From contig CAUJIU010000048.1 in the NCBI GenBank assembly GCA_963205075.1, forward strand, positions 1 through 56,094: DNA of 56,094 nucleotides, read 5' to 3'. Each line of letters starts with the position of its first letter. Positions within the stretch are counted from its first letter, which is position 1. The DNA is from Pseudomonadota bacterium. Its GTDB lineage: Bacteria; Pseudomonadota; Alphaproteobacteria; Rhodobacterales; Rhodobacteraceae. A program made the position numbers and the translations under genes. Shown piece by piece: positions 54,574 through 56,094 of this stretch. The notes beneath the pieces were generated by a model. It was not told where the DNA came from. It saw nothing but the letters and a program-made list of their open reading frames with translations, and did not search any database.

Positions 54574-55641
54574 TCACGCGGGCAAGGCCCGGTCGAGGAA
54601 GGCCAGCCAGTTCTCATGGGCGATACGGCGCACGAGGTCTTCGCCAAAACCGTGGTCGCGCATGGCCTGCAACAGGCGCGGCAGGCCGGCCGCGTCAGCA
54701 ATTCCCTCGGGCACCGTTGCCCCGTCGAAATCCGAGCCCAGCCCGACCCGGTGCTCGCCCAGATGTGCAAGCAGGTGGTCAAGATGGCGCATCACCGGCT
54801 CCCAGCCCATCTGCGGCGATTTGCGGCCATCGGGGCGCAGGAACACCGTGGCGAAGTTGAGCCCTACAATGCCGTCCGATTCGGCGATCATGGCCAGCTG
54901 GCGGTCGGTCAGGTTGCGGGTCGAGGGGGTGACGGCATGGGCGTTGGAATGGGTGGCGACCAGCGGCCGGCTGCTGATCCGCGCCACGTCGTCAAAGCCC
55001 TTCTCGTTGAGATGCGACAGATCGACGATCACGCCCAGCCGGTCACATTCGCGCACCAGCGCCTTGCCGGCAGGCGTCAGGCCCGGCCCGGTATCGGGCG
55101 AGCCGGGAAAGCGGAAGGGCACGCCGTGGCCAAAGGCGGTCGGGCGGCTCCAGACCGGCCCGAGCGAGCGCAAACCCGCCGCGTGCCAGACATGCAGCGC
55201 GTCCAGGCCGGGGTCGATGGCCTCGGCCCCTTCCATGTGGATCACCCCGGCGATCACCCCGCGCGCCATGCAGTCGCGCAGCTCAGGCGCGGTGCGGCAC
55301 CACTTGAAGGCCCCGTTCGCCGCCCGCTCCATCCACAGCAGCTGCCCCAGCGCCGCCAGCGCCACCGGCTGCGCGACCGGATGCGCGATAGGGTCGGGCA
55401 GCGGCAGTGCAAAGGGGGGCTTGTCCATCAGCTCGTCGCGGTCGCCGATCTCGTCCGAGGGGGGCGAGGGAATGTAGATGGCGAAGAAGCCGCCCGCGAA
55501 GCCGCCCGCCTGCATCCGGGGCAGGTCGAGATGCCCCTGCCCGTCGCCCTTGAGCCAGATCTCGTCGCGCCGCTCGGGCTCGCCCAGCAGCCGCAGCACG
55601 AAATCGTTGTGGCCGTCGAAGACCGGCACGGGTTGGGGCAT
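54574..55641 (-). CDS. membrane dipeptidase family (peptidase M19)
   Basis: A 355-residue zinc dipeptidase-like protein of the renal dipeptidase family. Metal-ligand motifs are DGHND at residues 9-13 (His11, Asp13), HMEG with His135 and Glu137, VDLSHLNEKG and ATHSN (histidines), and GSDFDG near the C-terminus (Asp). No signal peptide, so cytoplasmic. Substrates in the family are dipeptides, including those with D-residues or beta-lactam-like bonds. Its start is 143 bp from the divergent aroQ gene. Confidence 0.92.
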   Translation of the reverse strand: MPQPVPVFDGHNDFVLRLLGEPERRDEIWLKGDGQGHLDLPRMQAGGFAGGFFAIYIPSPPSDEIGDRDELMDKPPFALPLPDPIAHPVAQPVALAALGQLLWMERAANGAFKWCRTAPELRDCMARGVIAGVIHMEGAEAIDPGLDALHVWHAAGLRSLGPVWSRPTAFGHGVPFRFPGSPDTGPGLTPAGKALVRECDRLGVIVDLSHLNEKGFDDVARISSRPLVATHSNAHAVTPSTRNLTDRQLAMIAESDGIVGLNFATVFLRPDGRKSPQMGWEPVMRHLDHLLAHLGEHRVGLGSDFDGATVPEGIADAAGLPRLLQAMRDHGFGEDLVRRIAHENWLAFLDRALPA

Positions 55642-55784
55642 GAGAGCGACTCCTTGGTGTCGCCACCCAGCCTAGCGGCCAAGCCAGCGGTCGCAAGCCC
55701 CGGCGTGGCGGCAGAAAACGGCATTGCTTCGGCGGGCGGACCGGCGATACTGCCCCGAGCTTCCCGTTGCCCGAAGGACCGGAC

Positions 55785-56094
55785 ATGCCCAAGACCGTCG
55801 CCCTGCTGAACGGCCCCAACCTGAACCTGCTCGGCCAGCGCCAGCCCGAGGTCTACGGGCACGAAACGCTGGACGATGTGGTGGCCGCCTGCACCGCGCT
55901 TGCCGGCCAGCTGGGGCTGGGGCTCGATGCGTTTCAGTCCAACCATGAAGGCGCCATCATCGACCGCATCCATCTGGCGCGGTCCAATGCGCAGGGCATC
56001 ATCATCAACCCCGGCGCCTTCACCCATACTTCGGTCGCCATTCTCGATGCGCTCAACGCCTTCGAGGGGCCGGTGCTGGAGGTGCATATCTCCA
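55785..56094 (+). CDS. aroQ: type II 3-dehydroquinate dehydratase, 3' end off the right edge
   Basis: From the ATG at 55785 the plus strand is open to the window edge (103 codons) and encodes [20 protein letters not shown], then the flexible loop with catalytic Tyr (PEVYG), [28 protein letters not shown] and LEVHIS. This is the type II dehydroquinase (AroQ), shikimate pathway step 3. About 40 C-terminal residues are missing. A GAAGGACCGG ribosome-site region precedes the ATG. Confidence 0.95.
   Translation, partial: MPKTVALLNGPNLNLLGQRQPEVYGHETLDDVVAACTALAGQLGLGLDAFQSNHEGAIIDRIHLARSNAQGIIINPGAFTHTSVAILDALNAFEGPVLEVHIS

Noticed and set aside
1-56094. CRISPR array, tRNA/rRNA genes, insertion sequences or prophage integrase
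   Set aside because: No spaced repeats of CRISPR size, no cloverleaf, and no transposase or integrase motifs were seen; the tandem repeat at 41140 has no spacers.

Overview
The window is high-GC DNA with dense, ATGA-overlapping operons. Its gene families suggest an alphaproteobacterium of the Rhodobacteraceae/Paracoccaceae type capable of at least the last step of denitrification: a clade-I nosRZDFYLX operon, pseudoazurin, a Dnr/Nnr-type and an FNR-type regulator, and NnrS. No rRNA, tRNA, CRISPR array, transposase or integrase was seen.

Layout. (1) 1-805: the left edge cuts a small HGG-motif protein that follows a conserved hypothetical; this pair has an accessory-gene flavour. (2) 1048-16357: a catabolic region with an SDR oxidoreductase, an arabinonate/xylonate-type IlvD/Edd dehydratase, a divergent erythronate-dehydrogenase-like SDR, two tandem DUF917 proteins, a hydantoinase-A/oxoprolinase protein, a five-gene peptide-type ABC importer and a MalT-like LuxR activator. 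Two 10-bp direct repeats 21 bp apart lie in front of the importer's binding-protein gene. (3) 16507-18123: a GMC oxidoreductase. (4) 18216-31648: nitrous oxide reduction and NO/O2 response (nosRZDFYLX, DUF1858 protein, Dnr/Nnr-like regulator, pseudoazurin, hemerythrin protein, 5-formyl-THF cyclo-ligase, NnrS, atypical FNR). Two copies of a hybrid FNR/Nnr box sit about 60-66 bp before start codons. (5) 31724-34452: a perfect FNR-type palindrome in front of a P450-alkB pair. (6) 34492-40923: a YdcSTUV-like ABC importer with an aminobutyraldehyde-type dehydrogenase (the E. coli ydcSTUVW order) and a LysR regulator. (7) 41352-44399: a tripartite tricarboxylate transporter with TctA and TctB fused; a 428-bp gap before it carries a 13-bp tandem repeat. 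(8) 44396-49781: an unusual five-gene coupled cassette (degenerate ATP-grasp, intact ATP-grasp, compact P450-like protein, acyl-carrier-like protein, alpha/beta hydrolase) with a divergent methyltransferase. This is the best candidate for an undescribed pathway. (9) 49823-54480: gcvP, gcvH and gcvT under a tandem glycine riboswitch. (10) 54574-56094: an M19 dipeptidase and the start of aroQ, cut by the right edge.

How they fit. Regions 4 and 5 look like one oxygen/NO-responsive regulon, because box sequence and box-to-start spacing recur at nosR, the DUF1858 gene, pseudoazurin and the P450. Regions 2, 6 and 7 are separate uptake-plus-catabolism modules, each with its own regulator or candidate operator. 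Region 8 has the parts of a carrier-protein-dependent small-molecule pathway, but its substrate cannot be read from the sequence. All assignments come from reading sequence and recalled family knowledge; no database search was run.
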